64,000 nt of DNA from Sulfitobacter marinus (GTDB lineage: Bacteria > Pseudomonadota > Alphaproteobacteria > Rhodobacterales > Rhodobacteraceae), in assembly GCF_900116285.1 (NCBI RefSeq), contig NZ_FPAJ01000001.1:310001-374000 (forward strand). Reading direction: 5' to 3'. The position numbers were made by a program, and so were the translations under genes. Under the pieces are notes generated by a model. That model was not told where the DNA came from. It did not search any database and saw nothing but the letters and a program-made list of their open reading frames with translations. Positions within the stretch are counted from its first letter, which is position 1, and each line of letters starts with the position of its first letter. Below, piece by piece: positions 1 through 7,702 of this stretch.

Positions 1-2
1 CG

Positions 3-65
3 GACCGCGCGCAGGTCTTGAACACAATCGTCGAAGCGATGCTGGACCACTTTGATCTGGATTAA
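3..65 (+). CDS. C-terminal end of an unidentified protein (partial)
   Basis: An open frame enters from the left edge and ends at TAA (63-65), giving the last 20 residues, DRAQVLNTIVEAMLDHFDLD. The stop is followed within 10 bases by a strong hairpin, which fits a genuine gene end. Too little is present to name a family. Confidence 0.45.
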   Translation, partial: DRAQVLNTIVEAMLDHFDLD

Positions 66-74
66 CAACGATAA

Positions 75-106
75 GGCATGGTGGTGGCTGTAGCCATCAC
101 CGTGCC
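75..106. terminator. Bidirectional terminator hairpin
   Basis: GGCATGGTGGTGGCT (75-89) pairs with AGCCATCACCGTGCC (92-106): 15 positions, two of them G-U wobbles, with a 2-nt loop. It lies between two convergent genes. A TTATCGTTGTTAAT tract follows on the minus strand and GATTTT on the plus strand, so it can serve both. Confidence 0.6.
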
Positions 107-118
107 GCAATGCGATTT

Positions 119-766
119 TCACACAACCATGCCCGCCGCGCAAAAGCGAATAAGGCGGTCGATTTGCGCCTCCTCAGTTGAATATCCCGCGCCCAACGCG
201 CCAATACGCTCTCGTGAGGTCAGCAAAGCAAGCATGGCGGCGACGGAAAACGCGAACCCTTCGGCAACCTGTTGTCTGGATGCATGGGGAAGCAGCTTTT
301 GAAGCTCCGCCAAGAATAGCCCGGCCGTCGTGTCGAAACATTCAGCCGAGATATCGCGCCAACGGTCGTCAGCCGACACAAACGCAACCAGCCGTGCGTA
401 ATCGCGCCAAGCGGGGTCTTGTGCTGAAAGATCAAAGAAGGGGCGGACAAAGGCGGCGACGACAGCCTCAAGCGGCGGCGTGCCTGCCGATTTCTCTTGT
501 TCAAGCGCGGCCAACCTGACCCGTGATAATGTATCAGCCCGGCGTGCAACAGTCTGATGAAACAGCGCTTTCTTGCCGCCACCGTGATGGTGGATCGTGC
601 CCACAGGCTCACCCGCTTCTGCTGCGATGTCGCGTATCGTGGCACCATCATATCCGCTGAGGGCGAAAATTTTCTCTGCCGCATCGAAAACACGGGCTTT
701 CGTCTCAAGTGCGCGCTTTGAGGGGGCTCTTTTTCGCTTGGCATCAAGGGGTTGTACGTTTGTCAT
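119..766 (-). CDS. TetR/AcrR family transcriptional regulator
   Basis: A 215-residue TetR-type repressor. The N-terminal helix-turn-helix is clear: KARVFDAAEKIFALSGYDG, then ATIRDIAAEAGEPVGTIHHH, then KKALFHQTV. A helical ligand-binding domain follows, with LRARDPAWRDYARLV-like text (here SAQDPAWRDYARLV) typical of the class. The ATG at 766 (MTNVQP) is preferred to the one at 793, because the upstream choice would place a perfect palindrome (786-801) inside the gene. It diverges from the FMO operon starting at 829 and very probably represses both itself and that operon. The inducer is unknown. Confidence 0.85.
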   Translation of the reverse strand: MTNVQPLDAKRKRAPSKRALETKARVFDAAEKIFALSGYDGATIRDIAAEAGEPVGTIHHHGGGKKALFHQTVARRADTLSRVRLAALEQEKSAGTPPLEAVVAAFVRPFFDLSAQDPAWRDYARLVAFVSADDRWRDISAECFDTTAGLFLAELQKLLPHASRQQVAEGFAFSVAAMLALLTSRERIGALGAGYSTEEAQIDRLIRFCAAGMVV

Positions 767-785
767 GAAAATACCTTGCCTTAAA

Positions 786-801
786 TTGAACAAGTGTTCA
801 A
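786..801. promoter_or_regulatory. Palindromic operator, probably for the adjacent TetR
   Basis: TTGAACAAGTGTTCAA is a perfect 7-2-7 inverted repeat midway between the divergent starts at 766 and 829. A second, near-palindromic TTAATGATTAA follows at 803-813. The placement is typical of a TetR autoregulatory site; binding is inferred. Confidence 0.65.
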
Positions 802-828
802 GTTAATGATTAACAAAGGGAGGACGCG

Positions 829-2145
829 ATGGGAGACGCGGTTAAACGGCTTGCTCTGATAGGGGCAGGGCCGATGGGGTTGGCAGCGGCAAAGCTGCTG
901 GTGGAAAATGGCATTGAATTTCAGGGGTTCGAGCTGAATTTTGGCGTAGGCGGCCTGTGGGATATCGATGGCCCACTGTCGACCATGTACGAGACGGCGC
1001 ATCTGATTTCGTCCAAGAAAATGACCGAATTCACCGATTTCCCGATGCGCGAAGAGGTTGCCGAATACCCCTCGCACCGAGAGATGAAGCGATACTTTGA
1101 GGAGTTCGCGGAACATTTTGACCTGCATAAACACTACCGGTTCGGGGCCAAGGTGCTGGACTGTACCTCGCTCGATGGCCCCGATGGCGGCTGGTGCATC
1201 ACGTGGCGCGACGATAGCGGCGAACATGTCGAGGAATTCGCGGGTCTGCTGATCGCCAACGGAACGCTGAGCACGCCGAACATGCCCAGCTTTAAGGGCG
1301 AGTTTGATGGCGAGCTTATCCATTCATCGCAATACCGGCACGCCAGCCAGTTTGATGGCAAGTGCGTGCTGATCATCGGTGCGGGCAATTCCGGCTGCGA
1401 CATCGCTGTGGACGCAATCCATCACGGGGTGTCATGCGATTTGTCGATGCGGCGGGGGTACTATTTCGTCCCAAAATACGTCTTTGGCAAACCCGCCGAT
1501 ACGATGGGCGGGGCGATCAAACTGCCTATGGCGCTCAAGCGGATTGTGGACGGCACGATCTTGAAATGGTTCGTGGGGGATCCGCAGAAATATGGGTTCC
1601 CGAAACCGGATTACAAGCTGTACGAAAGCCATCCTGTGGTTAATTCGCTGGTGCTGTACCATGCAGGTCATGGGGATCTTACGATCCGCCCGGATATCGA
1701 CCGTTTCGACGGCAAAACGGTGCATTTCAAAGACGGGTCCAGCGCAGAATACGACATGATCCTCGCCGCGACGGGGTACAAGCTGGATTACCCGTTTATC
1801 GATGATGCGCATCTGAATTGGCAAGGCGACGCACCGCATCTGTACCTGAACTGCATGCATCCCGAACGTGACGATATTTTCGTGTTGGGTATGGTCGAGG
1901 CATCAGGCCTGGGCTGGCAAGGGAGGCACGAACAGGCCGAGATGGTTATCCGCTATATCAAAGGGTTGCGCGATGGGACGCCCGAAGCACGTGAGCTGAA
2001 AAAGACCAAGGCGCGCGGGTTTGAGCGGGCTACCGGGAGCATGAGTTATATCGATCTGCCGCGCATGGCCTATTACGTCGACAAGGCAACTTATCGCAAA
2101 GCGGTGGGCCAGTGGATTGCCAAACTAGCAGGAGATCGGACATGA
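829..2145 (+). CDS. Flavin-containing monooxygenase (FMO-like)
   Basis: A 438-residue class B flavoprotein monooxygenase. The FAD-binding GAGPMG is at residues 12-17, the FMO fingerprint FxGxxxHxxxY is exact at residues 159-169, and the NADPH-binding GAGNSG follows at 184-189. A late ATGY motif (AATGYKLDY) completes the family pattern. GGGAGG lies 5 bases before the ATG. Such enzymes oxygenate soft nucleophiles (N, S) or carry out Baeyer-Villiger oxidations; the substrate cannot be read here. It is the first gene of an operon coupled by ATGA overlaps with a carrier, an epimerase and an SDR, so it probably starts a small catabolic or modification route controlled by the TetR at 119-766. Confidence 0.88.
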   Translation: MGDAVKRLALIGAGPMGLAAAKLLVENGIEFQGFELNFGVGGLWDIDGPLSTMYETAHLISSKKMTEFTDFPMREEVAEYPSHREMKRYFEEFAEHFDLHKHYRFGAKVLDCTSLDGPDGGWCITWRDDSGEHVEEFAGLLIANGTLSTPNMPSFKGEFDGELIHSSQYRHASQFDGKCVLIIGAGNSGCDIAVDAIHHGVSCDLSMRRGYYFVPKYVFGKPADTMGGAIKLPMALKRIVDGTILKWFVGDPQKYGFPKPDYKLYESHPVVNSLVLYHAGHGDLTIRPDIDRFDGKTVHFKDGSSAEYDMILAATGYKLDYPFIDDAHLNWQGDAPHLYLNCMHPERDDIFVLGMVEASGLGWQGRHEQAEMVIRYIKGLRDGTPEARELKKTKARGFERATGSMSYIDLPRMAYYVDKATYRKAVGQWIAKLAGDRT

Positions 2146-3038
2146 TTGACGAAGCTGTGCTCGCGTTCTCTGCGGGGTCGTTGATGGTGCTGAATGCCAT
2201 TCTGGCGGTGGTTATGTTCTCAATCGCGCTTGACTTAAGACCGCGTGATTTTAAGATACTGGCGAATGCGCCTAAACCATTAATCGTTGGCTTGATGTCG
2301 CAGTTTCTGCTGCTGCCTGCGTTGACATATATGCTTGTTCTGGTGACGCAACCGCAGGCATCGGTAGCCCTTGGGTTGATCTTGGTTGCGGCCTGTCCGG
2401 GCGGCAATATATCGAACTTTATCACGCATCGCGCGGGTGGGAATGCTGCTTTGTCAGTGTCGATGACGGCCTTTGCGACCATTGTCGCGATTGTTCTAAC
2501 GCCGCTGAATATCGCCTTTTGGGGCAGTCTGTATCCCCCCTCGGCTGAGATCCTGCGCGCGACGGTGATTGACCCTGTCAGCATTGCAATCACGGTGGGG
2601 CTGATGCTGGTCCTGCCGCTTGTCCTTGGGCTGGTGCTGAATGCCAAACGCCCTGATATCACCAGCAAGCTGCGCATGCCCTTGCAATGGTTGTCGATGG
2701 GGATTTTCCTTGGCTTTATCGTGATCGCCCTTGCCGCCAACTGGGGGCTGTTCCTTGCGTTCGCCGGTGGCATCGCAGGGCTGGTGATTGTGCATAATGC
2801 GCTTGGCCTCGGGGGCGGCTATGCGTTGGCGACCTTGGCGGGGCTGTCCCCCTTTGACCGTCGCGCCGTGACGATCGAAACGGGTATTCAGAATTCGGGC
2901 CTTGGGCTGGTGTTGATCTTTGGTTTCTTCGGCGGGCTGGGCGGCATGGCGATTGTCGCGGCGTTCTGGGGCGTTTGGCATGCGATTTCTGGCCTTGCCT
3001 TGGCGAGGTTCATGTCACGCACGGTGGCCGCGCGATGA
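2142..3038 (+). CDS. Bile acid:Na+ symporter (BASS/SBF) family transporter
   Basis: A 298-residue very hydrophobic inner-membrane protein with about nine to ten membrane segments. The family hallmark of a Gly/Pro/Asn-rich crossover loop is present in LVAACPGGNISNFIT, with ETGIQNSGLGLVLIF near the C-terminus. The ATG at 2142 overlaps the FMO stop as ATGA and is preceded by AGGAGAT. Members carry organic anions such as bile acids, pantoate or pyruvate with sodium. Here the coupling to an FMO and two Rossmann dehydrogenases suggests uptake of that pathway's substrate; its identity is unknown. Confidence 0.85.
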   Translation: MIDEAVLAFSAGSLMVLNAILAVVMFSIALDLRPRDFKILANAPKPLIVGLMSQFLLLPALTYMLVLVTQPQASVALGLILVAACPGGNISNFITHRAGGNAALSVSMTAFATIVAIVLTPLNIAFWGSLYPPSAEILRATVIDPVSIAITVGLMLVLPLVLGLVLNAKRPDITSKLRMPLQWLSMGIFLGFIVIALAANWGLFLAFAGGIAGLVIVHNALGLGGGYALATLAGLSPFDRRAVTIETGIQNSGLGLVLIFGFFGGLGGMAIVAAFWGVWHAISGLALARFMSRTVAAR

Positions 3039-3964
3039 CCCGTATTTTGATTACTGGCGGGGCTGGGATGGTTGGCCGCGCCTTGGCCGCTGCCTTGCCG
3101 TCTGAAAACCTTGTGGTGACCGATCTTGCTGACACTGGTTTGCCCGGCCATTTGCGATTTCGGCGGATGGATGTGACGGGCACGGACCCCCACAAGGTAA
3201 TCGGACAGGAGCGCCCCGACGTCGTTGTGCACCTTGCGTCCATCGTGACCCCGCCGCCGGGCATGAGCCGTGAACAGGCATTCGCGGTCGATATCACCGG
3301 CACGCGGAATGTGCTGGACGCATGCGCGGCACATGGGGTGAAACGCTTGGTGGTGACCAGCTCCGGTGCGGCCTATGGCTATCACCCGGATAACCCCGTG
3401 CCTCTGACCGAGGATGCGCCCTGCCGCGGCAACCCAGAATTTGCCTACGCTGATCACAAGCGTCAGGTCGAAGAGATGCTGGCCACCGCACGCAAAACCA
3501 CGCCAACGCTTGAGCAGGTCATCCTGCGCGTGGGGACGGTTCTGGGCGCAGGGGTCGACAATCAGATCACCGCCCTGTTTCGCCGTAAACGGATGCTGTC
3601 GATCCGCGGCAGCGACAGCCCGTTTGTGTTTATCTGGACGCAAGATCTGGCGCGGATTGTCAGACACGCGGCGACCGATGCGCCTGCGGGGATTTTCAAC
3701 GTGGCAGGTGACGGCTGGATGTCCATCGATGATCTGGCCCGCGCCATGGGAAAACATGTGTTGCGGTTGCCAGCTTGGGGGGTAAAGGCCGCGCTGGCGG
3801 TGCTGCATCCGCTGGGCCTGTCGCAATACGGGCCGGAACAGGTGCGGTTCTTGCAATACCGTCCGGTGCTGGCCAATGACCGGTTGAAACAGGTGTTCGG
3901 TTATACGCCTGAACTGACGTCAGCCGAAGTATTCGATTTGTGGCAACGCGAGGCAGGGCTATGA
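3035..3964 (+). CDS. NAD-dependent epimerase/dehydratase family protein (extended SDR)
   Basis: A 309-residue extended short-chain dehydrogenase. The N-terminus MTRILITGGAGMVGRAL holds the TGGxGxxG nucleotide site. The catalytic serine region is TSSGAAYGYHPDNP and the YxxxK motif appears as YADHK. The ATG at 3035 overlaps the preceding stop as ATGA, so it is translationally coupled. Family members act on nucleotide sugars, but many in catabolic operons work on other hydroxyl/keto substrates such as steroids or lignans. The link to a BASS carrier makes the second group plausible here, as inference only. Confidence 0.82.
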   Translation: MTRILITGGAGMVGRALAAALPSENLVVTDLADTGLPGHLRFRRMDVTGTDPHKVIGQERPDVVVHLASIVTPPPGMSREQAFAVDITGTRNVLDACAAHGVKRLVVTSSGAAYGYHPDNPVPLTEDAPCRGNPEFAYADHKRQVEEMLATARKTTPTLEQVILRVGTVLGAGVDNQITALFRRKRMLSIRGSDSPFVFIWTQDLARIVRHAATDAPAGIFNVAGDGWMSIDDLARAMGKHVLRLPAWGVKAALAVLHPLGLSQYGPEQVRFLQYRPVLANDRLKQVFGYTPELTSAEVFDLWQREAGL

Positions 3965-4731
3965 AAACAGCAGTTATTTCCGGCGGGAATGGCGGTTTGG
4001 GTCGGGCGATGGCCGATCAGCTTGAGGCAGCGGGCTGGCATTGCGTGCTGATGGACATCAACATCGCGGGGTTGCAGGCGTCTGACAGCAGAACGCCGGT
4101 GGCGGTCGATTTGACCGACGGGACGGATCTGGCGGATGCCGCAGCGCGGATTATTGCGGCGCGGCCTTCGATTGATATGGTGATCTGTAACGCGGGCGTG
4201 TCGCAAATCGGCCCGTTTGCGCAATCCGATCCGGCAAGCCACCGGCGGGTGTTCGAGATCAATTACTTCGCGGCCATCGAGATGACGCGCGCCTTTTTGA
4301 TACCGATCCGCGAAAGCCGCGGCACGCATCTGGCGGTCTCCTCCGTGGCGGGGTTCGCGCCGCTGCACAACCGCACCGCCTATGCCGCGTCCAAACACGC
4401 GATGCAGGGCTTTTTCGCATCGCTCAGGTCCGAGGAAGCCCCCTTTGGCGTGCGCTGCCTGATCGCCGCGCCCAGCTTTGTCGCGACCAATACGGGCAAT
4501 GCTCAACAAACCGAGGACGGGATCGTGCGCCCCGGTTCTGCTGCGGATGGGATCGATCACCTGAGCCCCGAAGCGGCCGCCACAATCATATTGCGCGGCG
4601 TCCAGAAGGGGCGCGATTTCATTCCGGTGGGCCGGGTGGCGCGCATTGCGTCTTTGCTCATTCGGGCGTCGCCCGGCTTGTATCAATTCGCCATGCGGCG
4701 CAAAATCCACGGCGGCGGGGCAGAGCGATAG
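3961..4731 (+). CDS. SDR family NAD(P)-dependent oxidoreductase
   Basis: A 256-residue classical short-chain dehydrogenase and last gene of the FMO operon, again starting in an ATGA overlap (3961). The cofactor motif is SGGNGGLG, the structural motif is CNAGVS, and the catalytic triad is visible as Ser in LAVSSVAG, then YAASK. The C-terminus (residues ~210-256) is basic and hydrophobic (RIASLLIRASPGLYQFAMRRK), suggesting a membrane-associated tail like that of steroid/retinol-type SDRs. It ends six bases before the convergent FAD oxidoreductase. Confidence 0.85.
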   Translation: MKTAVISGGNGGLGRAMADQLEAAGWHCVLMDINIAGLQASDSRTPVAVDLTDGTDLADAAARIIAARPSIDMVICNAGVSQIGPFAQSDPASHRRVFEINYFAAIEMTRAFLIPIRESRGTHLAVSSVAGFAPLHNRTAYAASKHAMQGFFASLRSEEAPFGVRCLIAAPSFVATNTGNAQQTEDGIVRPGSAADGIDHLSPEAAATIILRGVQKGRDFIPVGRVARIASLLIRASPGLYQFAMRRKIHGGGAER

Positions 4732-4736
4732 CGGCG

Positions 4737-5819
4737 TCAGCCCGCCCGATTGAACAGCTTGTTATACTTGGACAAAAACAGATCTTTGCCTTTCATCAGG
4801 CGGGTCACCAGATCGCCCGCTGTGAACAGGATAAGAAACGAATTGCCCTTGTCGGGGCCAAGCGGGATCAGGATGGGTGCCTTTGCCCAAGGCTTGTACG
4901 GCTTGATATCCGCGACCTTGGCCCCGTTCACGAGGGCGTGCAGCGTCTTTTTCAGCCAGGGCAGTTGGCGGGCGGTCGCGACGATGGTCATGGCATCGCC
5001 GGTATCCGCCACGTCGCCTGCCGCAAACAGATTTGGCAGCGCCGAAGGGCGCAGCCATGGGTCGGTTTTGATGCGATTTGCGGTGGTTTTCGCGGCACCG
5101 GGCAGCGTTTCAAGGATACCCGAGCTCGCGCGGGAACCGGTAACCGGAAAGATCAGATCCGCCGTGACGCTTCGGCCGTTGCTCAGCGTCAGGGTGCCTG
5201 CATAGGGCGCTGTCGGGTTGTCTAACGTGTCGGCTCGCGCGCCGAGAATAACAGTGACGCCTGCGTTTTTCAGTTTGGAAAGCAAACCAGCGCCAAGCGA
5301 TTTTGGCATCGTCGGGAACAAGTCGGGCTCACTTGATATCAACGTTATATCTTTGTCGGGCATGAAATGCGCAATCTCGCCGGCCAGCTCCGTCCCAACG
5401 GCACCGGCGCCGACAATGGCAATGCTTTGCGCTGTGCAAAGCAGGTCATGAACCTGCGCATTATCGGCGCGCAGGGTGTCAATGTCTTGCCCGTTTGCCT
5501 TGAACGGTGTGGCATTATCCGACCCGGTTGCAACGACGATATAGTCGGCATCCACTCTCTCGCCGCCCTCAAGGGTCACGCCTTGGGCATCAACGCCAAT
5601 CGCCCGCGCGCGTCGGACGTTGCCGTGTTGCAGCAGACGGTCATATGGGATCAACGCACGGTCCAGCAATTGCGGTTGCACAACAGCGCGGATCATCGCG
5701 GGCGTATGAACAAAATGGCTTTGCGTTTCGATCAAGGTAACGTCGGCCTTGCCGTCCAGCGCCTTGGCCAGCTCCGCGCCGATATAGCCGCCGCCAACGA
5801 TTGCGATACGTTTGGTCAT
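4737..5819 (-). CDS. AIF/FSP1-like FAD-dependent NAD(P)H oxidoreductase
   Basis: A 360-residue two-dinucleotide-binding flavoprotein. FAD is bound by IVGGGYIGAEL at the N-terminus, the VATGSD motif lies near residue 97, NAD(P)H by IVGAGAVGTEL near residue 135, and the second FAD site is LFAAGDVADTGD. There are no redox cysteines of the CxxC or CxxxxC type, so it is not a disulfide reductase. Length and architecture match apoptosis-inducing-factor-2/type II NADH dehydrogenase-like proteins, which pass electrons to quinones or similar acceptors. It is monocistronic, and a 9-bp inverted repeat lies just upstream. Confidence 0.8.
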   Translation of the reverse strand: MTKRIAIVGGGYIGAELAKALDGKADVTLIETQSHFVHTPAMIRAVVQPQLLDRALIPYDRLLQHGNVRRARAIGVDAQGVTLEGGERVDADYIVVATGSDNATPFKANGQDIDTLRADNAQVHDLLCTAQSIAIVGAGAVGTELAGEIAHFMPDKDITLISSEPDLFPTMPKSLGAGLLSKLKNAGVTVILGARADTLDNPTAPYAGTLTLSNGRSVTADLIFPVTGSRASSGILETLPGAAKTTANRIKTDPWLRPSALPNLFAAGDVADTGDAMTIVATARQLPWLKKTLHALVNGAKVADIKPYKPWAKAPILIPLGPDKGNSFLILFTAGDLVTRLMKGKDLFLSKYNKLFNRAG

Positions 5820-6423
5820 TTATGGATTCCTTACCCTTGGCGGTGGTTACAATGGCGAAACAGTAACCACCCTGATCCAGACAAGTAAGCAGGCGTAATC
5901 CGCCAGCGTCAATGGCGTCCGCGCGATGGCATCTACATCTTTGCACGTAACGTCATTTGTCAGAAATGCCGCTGATTGGGCGCGCATGTGCGGATGAACG
6001 ATGGATTTCGCCAGTTTTAAGCGAAAGAGATCGTCAACAAAATAAGGGTTCTTCGCAAGTTCGAACACCAAATGCGGGTATCAAGGTGTTGAAATCAATC
6101 TAAAGAGTTGCGAAACTGTGTTCCGCTTTGCGGTATTGCCGCTAGGTAAGTTTGCTCCTAGTCTTTCTGAGTGAATCGGTCGTGTATCTCTTGGGAGACA
6201 GATACCGACGGCAAGATATATCAGGGTCATTTCACGATGTCCCGTCTTGCCATGATACGTGCAGCCGGCAAGGGGAGGTGCCGGGATTGAGCCTAGAAAT
6301 CAGTACATTCGCCGGTATTTAAGTATCGGAAAATCAAATGGCTTGGGCCCGTCCGTGGACATCTGCGCATGCAGAACCAGCGCCCGAGACCCATAAATAA
6401 ATCAAAAACCGGGAGGGTTAATA
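5820..6423. other. 604-bp divergent intergenic region
   Basis: No convincing gene. A 74-codon minus-strand frame at 5847-6071 has no recognisable motif and overlaps the operator-like repeat. Near 6120 TTCCGC-TTT-GCGGTA is an almost perfect palindrome that could bind a regulator of the TAXI operon. The region ends in the ribosome-binding site GGGAGGGTTA before 6424. Confidence 0.4.
5842..5871. promoter_or_regulatory. Inverted repeat upstream of the FAD oxidoreductase
   Basis: GGTGGTTAC (5842-5850) and GTAACCACC (5863-5871) form a perfect 9-bp inverted repeat with a 12-bp spacer, starting 22 bases upstream of the start codon at 5819. Position and symmetry suggest an operator; a hairpin in the 5' leader is the alternative. 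Confidence 0.4.
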
Positions 6424-7614
6424 ATGAAGAAATTGAACACTACGGCAAAGTTGGGCTTAGGCGCGCTTGCCGTCACGCTGGGCCTTTCAAGCAGCGCAAT
6501 CGCGCAAGACTATGATTGGCCGCGGCTGCTGGTCATCGGTACGCCAGGCACGTCAACGGGTAGCTTTGCCTCGACAAACGGTTGGGGCCCGACCTTGCAA
6601 AAGGAGACCGGTACAACCGTGCGTATCGTGCCCGAAGGCAGTGAACCCATGCGCTATAAACGCCTGACAGATCGTGAAGATATCGCGATTTCGTCGGTGT
6701 CCGCGTCTGAGATGGCGTCCCAAACCGAGGGTATTGGCGGCTATGCGGCTGTGAAACCGCTGCCGCAACGTATTTTGTGGCATCACAACGACACACCATG
6801 GGGTTTTGTCGTGGCCGGAGATTCCGATCTGCAAAGCATTGACGACATCGCCAAAGGCGGCGTGCGCGTCACATCGGGTGTGTTTTCCCCTGCGATCGTC
6901 CGCGCAGTGACACAGGCGCTGCCGGCCTTTGTTGGCCTGTCGCCAGAGGAAGCGGCCGAGAAAATCACCTTTGTTCCCGCGTCCAGCTATGGCGAAAACT
7001 GCCGCTCGGTAGTCGAGGGGAAATCAGACGTCGCATATTGTTCGCCGATCTCATCGGTGCTGTCCGAAATGGAAGGTGCCCCCGGCAGCATCCGCTGGCT
7101 GGCCATGGACCCTGAAAACAAGGACGGATGGAACGGCTATCTGAACCATCGCCCCATGACGATCCCGACAAAGGTTTCGCTGGGCGTGAAAACGGCACAG
7201 GGTGTCAATTCGATGACGTCTAACTTTGTCTATGCGGTGCCTGCGACGGCGGATGTTGATTTTGCCTATAACATGGCGAAATGGATGCATCAGTCTCACG
7301 ATGCCTACAAAGGCTCACATGCATTGGCGGCGCGGATGTCGGTCGACCTGTTCCGGGGTTATTTGGACAGCAACCCGATCCCGGTTCACGAAGGCACGGT
7401 GAAATACCTGCGTGAAATCGGCCAATGGACCGATGCGGATGACGTGTGGAACAACGCTGCAATTGACCAGATGGATCAGTGGATGACCGCACGCCAAGCC
7501 GGCCTGAAAGAGGCGATGGAACAAGGTGTCGAGATCAATTTCGAGAACGAAGCATTCTTGGAAATCATGGCCAAACACACCGATGGCCTACAGGTGTTCC
7601 GCTCGCGTCTGTAA
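6424..7614 (+). CDS. TAXI family TRAP transporter solute-binding protein
   Basis: A 396-residue periplasmic binding protein with a clear signal peptide (basic MKKLN, hydrophobic core, cleavage after SSAIAQ near residue 28). The opening strand LLVIGTPGTSTGSF is the TAXI-type ligand-binding start, which has TGG.TG-like text in most members. The internal SSVSASEMA and the C-terminal helices also fit. It is longer than the usual ~320-340 residues. The fused permease gene follows at 7703, so both form one high-affinity secondary uptake system. The ligand is unknown; TAXI proteins are poorly characterised apart from glutamate or 2-oxoglutarate examples. Confidence 0.82.
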   Translation: MKKLNTTAKLGLGALAVTLGLSSSAIAQDYDWPRLLVIGTPGTSTGSFASTNGWGPTLQKETGTTVRIVPEGSEPMRYKRLTDREDIAISSVSASEMASQTEGIGGYAAVKPLPQRILWHHNDTPWGFVVAGDSDLQSIDDIAKGGVRVTSGVFSPAIVRAVTQALPAFVGLSPEEAAEKITFVPASSYGENCRSVVEGKSDVAYCSPISSVLSEMEGAPGSIRWLAMDPENKDGWNGYLNHRPMTIPTKVSLGVKTAQGVNSMTSNFVYAVPATADVDFAYNMAKWMHQSHDAYKGSHALAARMSVDLFRGYLDSNPIPVHEGTVKYLREIGQWTDADDVWNNAAIDQMDQWMTARQAGLKEAMEQGVEINFENEAFLEIMAKHTDGLQVFRSRL

Positions 7615-7634
7615 GCGGAGCTTGAACTTGAAAG

Positions 7635-7660
7635 GGGCGGAGCGGTCACCCGCTTCGCCC
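7635..7660 (+). terminator. Intergenic hairpin between TAXI protein and permease
   Basis: GGGCGGAGCGG (7635-7645) pairs with CCGCTTCGCCC (7650-7660), 11 pairs with one G-U and a 4-nt loop. No clear U tract follows. It may protect the 3' end of the binding-protein message or attenuate read-through, giving more binding protein than permease. Confidence 0.5.
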
Positions 7661-7702
7661 TGATCATTGCAGTTTCATTCACTTTATTTGTTGGATCGAC
7701 AC

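Noticed and set aside
2888..3856. Long minus-strand open frame (322 codons)
   Set aside because: It lies antisense to the BASS and epimerase genes, has Arg/His/Gln-rich text typical of an antisense frame in GC-rich DNA, and shows no domain.
5847..6071. 74-codon minus-strand frame in the 5.8-6.4 kb gap
   Set aside because: No motif, no ribosome-binding site and overlap with an operator-like repeat; left as intergenic.
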